64,000 nt of DNA from Bacteroides caecimuris (GTDB taxonomy: Bacteria; Bacteroidota; Bacteroidia; Bacteroidales; Bacteroidaceae). Below the pieces are notes generated by a model that was not told the origin of the DNA, made no database searches, and saw only the letters and a list, made by a program, of their open reading frames with translations. The position numbers and the translations under genes are program-made. The stretch is from assembly GCF_001688725.2 (NCBI RefSeq), contig NZ_CP015401.2, positions 2,852,001 to 2,916,000 on the forward strand. Reading direction: 5' to 3'. This document shows positions 34,021-41,269 of this stretch, piece by piece (the first letter of the stretch is position 1; each line of letters opens with the position of its first letter).

Positions 34021-35242
34021 AGAACAAACCTCCTTTCTGTGTGTAGAAATCGGATGGGACATCCGGAACTTCAAGGACACATTTCATCAAACCATCAATG
34101 TCTATCCGAAGATAGCCCATTGTCGTTTGCGTAGTTTTGTGTCCCAATGTTTCAGAAATGACGGGCAGTGATACGCCATTACGCAATAGCTGGCTGGCTA
34201 AAGTATGTCTCATTGCGTGAGGGCCTTTTTTTCTATCCCTTGTATCTATTCTTGAATGGCAGATAATCTTTCTGACCGACAAAGAAACTACCGCCCCATT
34301 CACAGGATTATATGGGGCTAAAGAGGATAGGAATATCTGTTTGGAAGAAGAACTTGGTCTGCCATATTTTACATAATTTATAATAGCTTCCCCCACATCC
34401 TTTAATAGCGGCAATTCTATTTCACGCTTAGTCTTGTACTGTATCAGGCGGATAATGTTTCTATCCCAATCTAAATTACTGAATTGTAATCCAGCAATAT
34501 CGGAGGAACGTAGTCCTAACCGTGTCGCTAATAGGAGCATGGCGTAATCTCGTTTTCCTACAGGAGTGGATTGATTTACCGAAGATTCTATTTGCAAGAC
34601 TTCTTCACAAGTGTATGTTGACGGTAGTTTTTCTTTTACAACATAACGGTTTCTTCCTATCACATAATCAATATTCTTATTGATAAGCTTTTGTTCGTAC
34701 AGGTAACGACAAAATACACGCATCGTTGCCAATACTCTTTGTTTACTGTTTTGGCTGGAAGATATAAAAGTTAGCACATCATCCTCACCTATATCTGAGA
34801 TACGGAATACATTCCTCAAAGACAAATGCCTGAGAAAATAGCTAAATACATGTTCGTAGCCATCTATCGTTTTAGGAGATAGTCTTTGTTCTTCCAAGAG
34901 ATGAAGGTATTTTGTCATAATGCCTCCTATTTCTCCTGAGAATTTGCGTATAACGTATCTCACAACTGGTTTTTGGATAGTTCTATCCGTAAGATAATTA
35001 ACGAATAGCAGCAATCGATAATTGGTTCCATGTATCAACCGCGTTTTTTCTTGTGGCATAGTCTTTAAAAACAAATTGATGGATTCTACATTACAGTCTT
35101 GTATGTAGTTTATATCCATGTAAACGATAAAAAGACGACAGGTCTTTTTATACTGTCGGATAGTCGATTCTGAATATCCGGCTTTACGCAACGCTTCTAA
35201 AAAATCCGAAACTTTGGATTCAAAATGATTTTTATTGTCCAT
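34013..35242 (-). CDS. Tyrosine recombinase, first of the trio
   Basis: I choose MDNKNHFESKVSDFLEALRK at 35242; an in-frame Met at 35290 would add 16 unlike residues. The product is about 409 aa. It has two N-terminal helical regions (about 1-190), longer than its partners, then LLLATRLGLRSSDIAGLQFS (Arg I), HAMRHTLASQLLRNG (H-x-x-R) and LGHKTTQTTMGYLRID (His, Tyr). It is the promoter-proximal gene and is read from the right-hand inverted repeat. Confidence 0.9.
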   Translation of the reverse strand: MDNKNHFESKVSDFLEALRKAGYSESTIRQYKKTCRLFIVYMDINYIQDCNVESINLFLKTMPQEKTRLIHGTNYRLLLFVNYLTDRTIQKPVVRYVIRKFSGEIGGIMTKYLHLLEEQRLSPKTIDGYEHVFSYFLRHLSLRNVFRISDIGEDDVLTFISSSQNSKQRVLATMRVFCRYLYEQKLINKNIDYVIGRNRYVVKEKLPSTYTCEEVLQIESSVNQSTPVGKRDYAMLLLATRLGLRSSDIAGLQFSNLDWDRNIIRLIQYKTKREIELPLLKDVGEAIINYVKYGRPSSSSKQIFLSSLAPYNPVNGAVVSLSVRKIICHSRIDTRDRKKGPHAMRHTLASQLLRNGVSLPVISETLGHKTTQTTMGYLRIDIDGLMKCVLEVPDVPSDFYTQKGGLFYV

Positions 35243-35668
35243 AATACTATATTTGGAGGGAGCAACATTACTCTCTCCACAATATAGCATATTATTATCA
35301 GAACATTATTATCACGAGTTTGATTGATTATCTGTCAGTTATTTGATGTATTAGCCTATAGCTTTGGATAACAATTTACTTGTGATAAGAAAAGTTATCA
35401 CAAGTTATGATAACTTTTCGGGAAAAATACTACCCACAGGGCTGGAGATTTTTCCCGAAAACAGGAGGCTTGACCTTGCTTTCCCGTCAAATCCCGGAGT
35501 TACCTTTGCGCCCAGAACGGAAATGACTGCCTGATGCGGCTCACTGAAAGGCGCTAAAATGGAGGTAAACGGAAGTAGAGGCAGATTAGACAGAAAACTT
35601 CAAAAGAGAAATCCGAGAAAACTGGAAGCCCCCAACAAAAAAAGAACATAGCCGGTAACGTGAAACCG

Positions 35669-35755
35669 GGCAAACCACCTGTAAGGAAGTAGGGTTTTAT
35701 CTGTCCGGCCAGACGTGTCGGGGTGGTCAGATAAAATTTTTCTTCCCGGTTTGCC
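35669..35755. repeat. Nested inverted repeats, possible remnant of a transfer origin
   Basis: The inner pair is TTTTATCTG (35695-35703) with CAGATAAAA (35728-35736). The outer pair is GGCAAACC (35669-35676) with GGTTTGCC (35748-35755). The loop is GC-rich (GGCCAGACGTGTCGGGGTGG). Relaxase target sites in Bacteroides mobilisable elements have similar hairpins beside a GC-rich nick region, but no relaxase gene remains and the identity is a guess. Confidence 0.35.
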
Positions 35756-35894
35756 TGCTGTGGGTGACGGCTTGTTACATTTATGGACAAGCGGTCATAC
35801 ACGGCTTTCCGCTTTCGGCTCAAAGGAACAGCGAAAAAGAAAAATCATCTGAAAAACCGTAAAAGCACCTCTTTGGCATAAGCACAAAAGAAAT

Positions 35895-35948
35895 GGGCCT
35901 TGCCTCATTAGTCTAAACAGTTGTTTAGGTGTGAGACAAAGCCCTTTT
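35895..35948 (+). terminator. Hairpin terminator with inner palindrome
   Basis: GGGCCTTGCCTCA (35895-35907) pairs, with G-U pairs, with TGAGACAAAGCCC (35932-35944). The inner sequence CTAAACAGTTGTTTAG (35913-35928) is nearly palindromic, and TTTT follows. It may end element transcription near the right border. Confidence 0.65.
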
Positions 35949-36049
35949 CTCAGTTTATGCGGTAGTCGGCACACGTTCGTTCAAAATTCTTTTGGACAAT
36001 GGTGTGCCGACGGATAAAATCGCTTTTACGGAAAAACGTATATGATAAA

Positions 36050-36239
36050 GAAAAAATCAGGGAGATTCATTTCAAAATCTCCCGTTTTATTGTTACTTTT
36101 GCATACGAAGAGTTCTTTGAAGGTTACGCAATGCGCAGAAGAATAATGCAGCAGATAACTAACTAAATCGTAACCTATTACTATCATGAGCGATTAACAT
36201 ACGCTCATTTCCAATAAAATACACTCTTTTCGTAACTTC
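36050..36239 (-). ncRNA. ssrS: 6S-like structured RNA (fits the Bacteroidales-1 RNA)
   Basis: A promoter box TATCTTTG (36246-36253, minus) and a terminator hairpin GGGAGATT/AATCTCCC with a T6 tract on the minus strand (36051-36056) delimit about 190 nt. Pairing is rod-like: 36232-36236 with 36092-36096, then 36223-36226 with 36110-36113, then an 8-bp perfect helix 36169-36176 with 36121-36128. Between them is a wide bubble that carries a 7-bp hairpin (36186-36192 with 36202-36208). Length, promoter, terminator and closed rod with a central bubble match the Bacteroidales-1 RNA, which has been proposed to be the Bacteroidota 6S RNA that binds RNA polymerase. No protein is encoded. Confidence 0.75.
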
Positions 36240-36245
36240 GAATAA

Positions 36246-36253
36246 CAAAGATA
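36246..36253 (-). promoter_or_regulatory. -7 box of the 6S-like RNA
   Basis: TATCTTTG on the minus strand fits TAnnTTTG, with transcription expected to begin near 36239. It is divergent from the pheS promoter, 31 bp away. Confidence 0.65.
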
Positions 36254-36284
36254 CAAATTATTTCGATGGTTCGTGATAAAATTA

Positions 36285-36292
36285 TATCTTTG
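36285..36292 (+). promoter_or_regulatory. -7 box of pheS
   Basis: TATCTTTG fits TAnnTTTG and lies 42 bp upstream of the pheS start codon. Confidence 0.65.
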
Positions 36293-36334
36293 CACGGTTT
36301 TTACTAAGAAACTGAATAACAATACATCGAAAAT

Positions 36335-37354
36335 ATGATAGCTAAGATTGAACAACTTCTGAAAGAGGTGGAAGCCTTACACGCCTCCAATGCCGAAGAA
36401 CTCGAAGTTCTCCGCATCAAATACCTAAGTAAGAAGGGAGCCATTAACGACTTAATGGCAGATTTCCGTAATGTAGCTGCCGATCAGAAAAAAGAAGTCG
36501 GCATGAGACTGAATGAACTGAAAACAAAAGCGCAAGACAAAATCAACGCGCTGAAAGAATTGTTTGAAAGTCAGGACAATGATTGTGACGGATTGGATTT
36601 GACGCGTTCGGCTTATCCCGTGGAACTTGGTACACGCCACCCGCTCACCATTGTAAAGAACGAAATCATCGATATCTTTGCCCGCCTGGGATTCAGCATC
36701 GCCGAGGGTCCGGAAATTGAAGATGACTGGCATGTATTCTCGGCACTGAACTTTGCCGAAGATCATCCGGCACGCGATATGCAGGACACTTTCTTTATTG
36801 AAGCTCACCCGGACGTTGTATTGCGTACGCATACTTCTTCCGTACAGACCCGTGTGATGGAAACTTCACAACCTCCCATCCGCATCATTTGCCCGGGACG
36901 TGTGTATCGTAACGAAGCAATCAGCTATCGCGCACACTGTTTCTTCCATCAGGTAGAAGCGTTGTATGTAGACAAAAACGTATCGTTCACCGACTTGAAA
37001 CAAGTATTGTTACTTTTCGCTAAAGAAATGTTCGGCGCTGATACAAAGATTCGTCTGCGTCCGTCTTACTTTCCGTTCACTGAACCTAGTGCGGAAATGG
37101 ACATCAGCTGTAATATCTGCGGCGGTAAGGGTTGTCCGTTCTGTAAACACACCGGCTGGGTAGAAATCCTCGGTTGCGGTATGGTAGACCCGAACGTACT
37201 TGAATCTAACGGTATAGACAGCAAAGTATACAGCGGTTATGCTCTCGGTATGGGTATCGAGCGTATCACAAACCTGAAATATCAGGTGAAAGACCTCCGT
37301 ATGTTCTCTGAAAATGATACTCGCTTCCTGAAAGAATTCGAAGCGGCATATTAA
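36335..37354 (+). CDS. pheS: Phenylalanyl-tRNA synthetase alpha subunit
   Basis: This 339-aa protein has an N-terminal coiled-coil arm (about 1-85) for tRNA binding. The class II catalytic core carries GRVYRNEAISYRAHCFFHQV (motif 2) and GYALGMGIERITNL (motif 3). It charges tRNA-Phe together with PheT, whose gene is not in the window, so the subunits are encoded apart as is usual in Bacteroides. The length is normal for the family. Confidence 0.98.
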   Translation: MIAKIEQLLKEVEALHASNAEELEVLRIKYLSKKGAINDLMADFRNVAADQKKEVGMRLNELKTKAQDKINALKELFESQDNDCDGLDLTRSAYPVELGTRHPLTIVKNEIIDIFARLGFSIAEGPEIEDDWHVFSALNFAEDHPARDMQDTFFIEAHPDVVLRTHTSSVQTRVMETSQPPIRIICPGRVYRNEAISYRAHCFFHQVEALYVDKNVSFTDLKQVLLLFAKEMFGADTKIRLRPSYFPFTEPSAEMDISCNICGGKGCPFCKHTGWVEILGCGMVDPNVLESNGIDSKVYSGYALGMGIERITNLKYQVKDLRMFSENDTRFLKEFEAAY

Positions 37355-37367
37355 TTTACGATTGGAC

Positions 37368-37415
37368 AATTTACGATTTACGATTGATGGTAGCGTCTCT
37401 CGTAAATCGTAAATT
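37368..37415. repeat. Perfect 16-bp inverted repeat after pheS
   Basis: AATTTACGATTTACGA (37368-37383) and its exact complement (37400-37415) flank a 16-nt loop and are followed by TTTTC. More copies of the unit TTTACGAT/ATCGTAAA surround it (to about 37487). It may end the pheS transcript. It belongs to a small dispersed AT-rich repeat type; partial copies occur near 47365-47400. Confidence 0.8.
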
Positions 37416-37495
37416 TTCAATCACTCTATATTTTCACTATCCGAATGGGCACTCCCAATCGTAAATAGTAAATCGTCTAATCGTAAATAATTCCC

Positions 37496-38695
37496 ATGGC
37501 AAAGGATAGACTCATTACTCCCAGTTATTGTTTCATCTTGGCAGCCAACTTCCTGCTCTACTTCGGCTTTTGGTTGTTGATTCCTGTTTTGCCGTTCTAT
37601 TTATCAGAATTCTTCCAAACTGGAAATTCTACTATTGGCATTGTACTTTCCTGCTATACGGTAGCCGCTCTTTGCATCCGTCCGTTTTCCGGTTACCTGC
37701 TCGACACGTTTGCCCGCAAACCTCTCTATCTGTTTGCTTACTTCATCTTTATGATGATGTTCGGCGGATACCTGATAGCCGGCTCCCTTACCTTATTTAT
37801 TATATTCCGAATCATTCATGGCGTCTCTTTCGGAATGGTTACAGTAGGAGGAAACACGGTAGTGATAGACATTATGCCATCTTCCCGCCGTGGGGAAGGT
37901 TTAGGCTATTACGGGCTTACTAACAATACGGCTATGTCCATCGGACCGATGTTCGGACTGTTTCTGCACGATGCAGGAGTCACTTTTGCTACGATCTTCT
38001 GTTATGCATTCGGTTCCTGCATTTTAGGTTTTCTATGCGCCAGTCTGGTGAAAACGCCCTATAAACCTCCAGTGAAACGGGAACCGATTTCACTCGACCG
38101 CTTTATCTTGATGAAAGGATTGCCAGCCGGATTTAGTCTGTTGTTACTTTCCATCCCTTACGGAATGACAACCAACTATGTCGCCATGTATGCCCGCCAA
38201 ATCGGACTGAACACGCAAACCGGATTCTTCTTTACCTTTATGGCTGTAGGGATGGCAATCTCCCGCATTTTTTCGGGGAAGCTGGTGGATCGTGGAAAAA
38301 TAACACAAGTAATAATAGCCGGATTATACCTGGTTGTTTGCAGTTTCTTCCTGCTTTCAGCCTGTGTATATCTGATTCAATGGAATGATACTGTTTGCAA
38401 CATTCTGTTTTTTGGTATCGCATTGTTGATGGGCGTCGGATTTGGAATCATGTTTCCGGCATTTAATACGTTGTTTGTCAACCTTGCCCCCAATAACCAG
38501 CGGGGAACAGCCACTTCCACTTATCTTACCTCTTGGGATGTAGGAATCGGCATCGGTATGCTGACGGGCGGATATATTGCAGAAATAAGTACATTTGACA
38601 AGGCCTATCTTTTCGGAGCCTGCCTGACGGTAGTTTCCGCCCTCTATTTCAAACTTAAAGTGACGCCTCATTACCATAAAAACAAGTTACGATGA
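37496..38695 (+). CDS. MFS transporter, drug-efflux type
   Basis: This 399-aa protein has 12 hydrophobic segments. The first half carries RPFSGYLLDTFARKPLYL (motif A, loop 2-3) and the second half repeats a related RIFSGKLVDRGKITQVII. Members of this DHA1/AraJ-like group export drugs or metabolites; the substrate cannot be told. It overlaps nth by 4 bp, so the two are co-translated. Confidence 0.9.
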   Translation: MAKDRLITPSYCFILAANFLLYFGFWLLIPVLPFYLSEFFQTGNSTIGIVLSCYTVAALCIRPFSGYLLDTFARKPLYLFAYFIFMMMFGGYLIAGSLTLFIIFRIIHGVSFGMVTVGGNTVVIDIMPSSRRGEGLGYYGLTNNTAMSIGPMFGLFLHDAGVTFATIFCYAFGSCILGFLCASLVKTPYKPPVKREPISLDRFILMKGLPAGFSLLLLSIPYGMTTNYVAMYARQIGLNTQTGFFFTFMAVGMAISRIFSGKLVDRGKITQVIIAGLYLVVCSFFLLSACVYLIQWNDTVCNILFFGIALLMGVGFGIMFPAFNTLFVNLAPNNQRGTATSTYLTSWDVGIGIGMLTGGYIAEISTFDKAYLFGACLTVVSALYFKLKVTPHYHKNKLR

Positions 38696-39369
38696 GAAAG
38701 AAAGAACGTTATGAGAAAGTAATCGCCTGGTTTCAGAAGAATGTGCCTGTAGCCGAAACCGAACTGCATTACAACAATCCGTATGAGTTGCTGATCGCTG
38801 TTATTCTTTCTGCACAATGTACGGACAAACGGGTGAATATGATCACTCCCCCTTTGTATAAAGACTTTCCGACTCCGGAAACACTGGCAGCCACTACGCC
38901 GGAAGTTATTTTCGAATATATACGAAGTGTGTCCTATCCGAACAACAAAGCCAAACATCTGGTCGGTATGGCAAAGATGCTGGTGAATGACTTCAATAGT
39001 CAGGTGCCCGACAATCTGGATGATTTGATAAAGTTGCCCGGTGTAGGAAGAAAAACCGCCAATGTCATCCAGTCGGTTGTGTTCAATAAAGCTGCAATGG
39101 CAGTAGATACACACGTATTCCGTGTCAGCCACCGCATCGGACTGGTGCCGGGCAGTTGCACCACTCCGTTCAGTGTGGAAAAAGAATTGGTGAAGAATAT
39201 TCCGGAAAAACTCATACCGATTGCCCACCATTGGCTCATTCTGCACGGTCGTTATGTTTGTCAGGCACGCACTCCCAAATGTGACACCTGTGGTTTGCAA
39301 ATGACGTGCAAATATTTCTGTAACACCTATAAAGTTACGAAAGAGGAACCAAAAGCCAAGAATAAATAA
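38692..39369 (+). CDS. nth: Endonuclease III (DNA glycosylase/AP lyase)
   Basis: This 225-aa repair enzyme has a helix-hairpin-helix with LPGVGRKTANVI, the lysine/aspartate active site region VDTHVFRVSHRIGL, and a C-terminal 4Fe-4S cluster motif C-x6-C-x2-C-x5-C (CQARTPKCDTCGLQMTC). It removes oxidised pyrimidines in base excision repair. The start overlaps the transporter stop by 4 bp. Confidence 0.97.
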   Translation: MRKKERYEKVIAWFQKNVPVAETELHYNNPYELLIAVILSAQCTDKRVNMITPPLYKDFPTPETLAATTPEVIFEYIRSVSYPNNKAKHLVGMAKMLVNDFNSQVPDNLDDLIKLPGVGRKTANVIQSVVFNKAAMAVDTHVFRVSHRIGLVPGSCTTPFSVEKELVKNIPEKLIPIAHHWLILHGRYVCQARTPKCDTCGLQMTCKYFCNTYKVTKEEPKAKNK

Positions 39370-39400
39370 CGATTTAATAGCAAGGAACCGAAATAAATAG

Positions 39401-39408
39401 TAACTTTG
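39401..39408 (+). promoter_or_regulatory. -7 box of pgk
   Basis: TAACTTTG fits TAnnTTTG, 54 bp upstream of the pgk ATG. An A-rich leader follows, common for highly expressed Bacteroides genes. Confidence 0.65.
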
Positions 39409-39462
39409 CGGTCGTTCTAAAAGAAGAATTTTAAAAACACTTTTAAATAAAAATAGAGTATT

Positions 39463-40722
39463 ATGCAGACAATTGACAAATTCAATTTTGCCGGTAAAAA
39501 GGCATTTGTTCGCGTGGACTTCAATGTACCCCTGGACGAAAACTTCAACATCACAGATGACACTCGTATGCGTGCAGCTCTTCCTACTTTGAAGAAGATC
39601 CTGGCAGACGGCGGAAGCATCATCATTGGCTCTCACCTGGGCCGTCCGAAAGGCGTTGCCGATAAATTCTCTTTGAAACATATCATCAAGCACCTGTCTG
39701 ATTTGCTGGGCGTTGAAGTTCAGTTCGCTAACGACTGCATGGGCGAAGAAGCTGCTGTAAAAGCTGCTGCTCTGCAACCGGGAGAAGTGCTGTTGCTCGA
39801 AAACCTTCGCTTCTACGCTGAAGAAGAAGGCAAACCAAGAGGTTTGGCTGAAGATGCAACTGACGAAGAAAAAGCTGCTGCCAAGAAAGCTGTGAAAGAA
39901 AGCCAGAAAGAATTTACCAAGAAATTGGCTTCTTACGCTGACTGCTACGTAAACGATGCATTCGGTACTGCTCACCGTGCACACGCTTCTACAGCCTTGA
40001 TCGCTAAATATTTTGATGTAAACAACAAGATGTTCGGTTACCTGATGGAAAAAGAAGTGAAAGCCGTTGATAAAGTATTGAACGACATCAAACGTCCGTT
40101 CACTGCTATCATGGGTGGTTCTAAAGTTTCTTCTAAAATCGAAATCATCGAAAACCTGTTGAACAAGGTAGACAACCTGATCATCGCTGGTGGTATGACT
40201 TATACATTTACTAAAGCTATGGGGGGTAACATCGGTATCTCTATCTGTGAAGACGATAAACTTGACCTGGCTTTGGATTTGATGAAGAAAGCAAAAGAAA
40301 AAGGTGTAAACCTGGTATTGGCTGTTGACGCTAAGATTGCCGATGCATTCTCTAACGACGCAAATACTAAATTCTGTGCTGTTAACGAAATTCCTGACGG
40401 ATGGGAAGGCCTTGATATCGGTCCTAAGACGGAAGAAATCTTCGCTAACGTTATCAAAGAATCTAAAACTATTCTTTGGAACGGTCCTACAGGTGTATTC
40501 GAATTTGACAACTTCACTCACGGCTCACGTACAGTAGGTGAAGCAATCGTTGAAGCAACTAAGAACGGCGCATTCTCACTTGTGGGTGGTGGCGACTCTG
40601 TAGCTTGTGTTAACAAGTTCGGTTTGGCTAACGGTGTATCATACGTTTCAACAGGTGGTGGCGCATTGCTCGAAGCAATCGAAGGAAAAATTCTTCCGGG
40701 TATCGCTGCTATTCAAGAATAA
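39463..40722 (+). CDS. pgk: Phosphoglycerate kinase
   Basis: This 419-aa enzyme has [14 protein letters not shown] (residues about 14-27), the substrate loop GSHLGRPKG, a nucleotide-binding [12 protein letters not shown] and the C-terminal [13 protein letters not shown]. It catalyses the first ATP-making step of glycolysis. Codon use is strongly biased (AAC, CTG, GGT), as expected for high expression. A terminator follows at 40760. Confidence 0.98.
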   Translation: MQTIDKFNFAGKKAFVRVDFNVPLDENFNITDDTRMRAALPTLKKILADGGSIIIGSHLGRPKGVADKFSLKHIIKHLSDLLGVEVQFANDCMGEEAAVKAAALQPGEVLLLENLRFYAEEEGKPRGLAEDATDEEKAAAKKAVKESQKEFTKKLASYADCYVNDAFGTAHRAHASTALIAKYFDVNNKMFGYLMEKEVKAVDKVLNDIKRPFTAIMGGSKVSSKIEIIENLLNKVDNLIIAGGMTYTFTKAMGGNIGISICEDDKLDLALDLMKKAKEKGVNLVLAVDAKIADAFSNDANTKFCAVNEIPDGWEGLDIGPKTEEIFANVIKESKTILWNGPTGVFEFDNFTHGSRTVGEAIVEATKNGAFSLVGGGDSVACVNKFGLANGVSYVSTGGGALLEAIEGKILPGIAAIQE

Positions 40723-40759
40723 TAGAACTAGATAATTAATTTCTAAATAGGAATAATAA

Positions 40760-40797
40760 AAGGGCAGTTCTTTGTGAAAAGAGTTGCCCTTATTTCT
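40760..40797 (+). terminator. Terminator of pgk
   Basis: AAGGGCA (40760-40766) pairs with TGCCCTT (40785-40791), with partial pairing inside (TTCTTT/AAAAGAG), followed by ATTTCT. It lies just outside the duplicated segment that begins at 40798. Confidence 0.7.
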
Positions 40798-41236
40798 AAA
40801 AACGAAATCCTTCTCATTTATAAAAACGAGGAATGAAATGAATATGCCGGAAATCCGGTCAGCTTCCTCTCCGACTGCAAATGTTGCAGTACAATCAGAT
40901 TGACGTCTTTTTCCTACCTGACCCTGCCGTATCCATCGCCCTGAACAGCCAGCATCGTTCATTGGTGAATACAATGGAATTGAGCATTGAATTTACTCGC
41001 AGTCGGTTTGTTATCTGGCGGAAGTAGCAGTATTGAAAACAGCAGAATCAAATAATTATAGAATATCAACTTTATAAATAACAGTAACTAAAAAAACCAT
41101 GAAACACAAAATCGCGGAAACCAACGCCCGAATAGACGTGGCCGACGTATTAAGAGGGTTGGCAGTAATGGGAATTATTCTCTTACACAGTATCGAACAT
41201 TTTAATTTCTACTCTTTCCCGGAAGAAGTACCTTTT
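40798..41236 (+). repeat. Left copy of a 439-bp target duplication
   Basis: This segment is repeated without visible difference at 42936-43374 (constant offset 2,138). It covers about 300 bp of non-coding DNA after pgk and the first 46 codons of the DUF418 gene. Very long duplications of variable size are a known habit of the IS1634 family, and the element lies exactly between the two copies. Confidence 0.93.
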
Positions 41237-41269
41237 CCTGACTTTATCATTGCGTCACCCAAATCATAA
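41099..41269 (+). pseudogene. 5' fragment of the DUF418 gene left of IS1634
   Basis: From ATG 41099 the first 46 codons equal those of the intact gene at 43237. The frame then enters the element, reads 10 more codons (PDFIIASPKS) and stops at 41269. It retains the upstream region, so a 56-aa peptide with one hydrophobic segment could be made. Confidence 0.88.

Larger units (their letters stand above)
31851..35419 (-). mobile_element. RIT-type element: three tyrosine recombinase genes between inverted and direct repeats
   Basis: A 28-bp direct repeat is present at 31851-31878 and 35392-35419. It contains AAGTTATCA-CAAGTTA-TGATAACTT, two 9-bp arms around a 7-bp spacer, the shape of a tyrosine-recombinase crossover site. 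Overlapping it, the element ends are 41-bp imperfect inverted repeats (31867-31907 and 35360-35400) ending in CCAAAGCT/AGCTTTGG. A further inverted copy of the inner 15 bp lies at 31962-31976. Three recombinase genes read leftward with tight coupling, the definition of a recombinase-in-trio element. Confidence 0.9.
25540..36045. mobile_element. Relic of an IntDOT/CTnDOT-type integrative element (borders approximate)
   Basis: It contains a tyrosine integrase at the left end, then excisionase-type HTH genes, an orf3-like gene and the first codons of exc/topB. This is the order of the CTnDOT excision operon. The coding DNA is clearly richer in G+C than the flanks. No relaxase, coupling protein or Tra genes are present. 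The left border lies between the TonB-gene promoter (25507) and the integrase (25829). The right border lies left of the 6S-like RNA terminator (about 36050). I could not find matching att core repeats, so the limits are estimates. Confidence 0.7.
35420..36045. other. Non-coding right part of the integrative element
   Basis: No convincing gene is present. It contains nested inverted repeats at 35669-35755 and a terminator at 35895-35948 (entered separately). An 89-codon minus frame at 35554-35823 runs through these hairpins and looks spurious. This DNA resembles the intergenic part of a mobilisation region rather than topB or core sequence. Confidence 0.5.

Noticed and set aside
35554..35823. 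89-codon minus-strand gene
   Set aside because: It runs through nested hairpins and has no family features or promoter.
25500..36102. CTnDOT-like att cores (GTAACTTTGT on the minus strand at about 25499-25508 and TTACTTTTGC near 36093) as the element ends
   Set aside because: The two are not direct repeats, both look like ordinary TAnnTTTG promoter boxes, and the right one lies inside the 6S-like RNA.
36131..36166. Eleven-codon plus-strand frame (MRRRIMQQITN) behind a TACTTTTG box, looking like a macrolide-type leader peptide
   Set aside because: It lies in the terminal helix of the 6S-like RNA on the other strand and no resistance gene follows; pheS has its own promoter.
38671..40521. 616-codon minus-strand frame antisense to nth and pgk
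   Set aside because: Arises from codon bias of the highly expressed pgk; the Phe/Ser/His-rich composition is not protein-like.
40648..40974. 108-codon minus frame repeated in part at 42888-43112
   Set aside because: It is duplicated only because of the IS1634 target duplication and is antisense to pgk; not a gene family.
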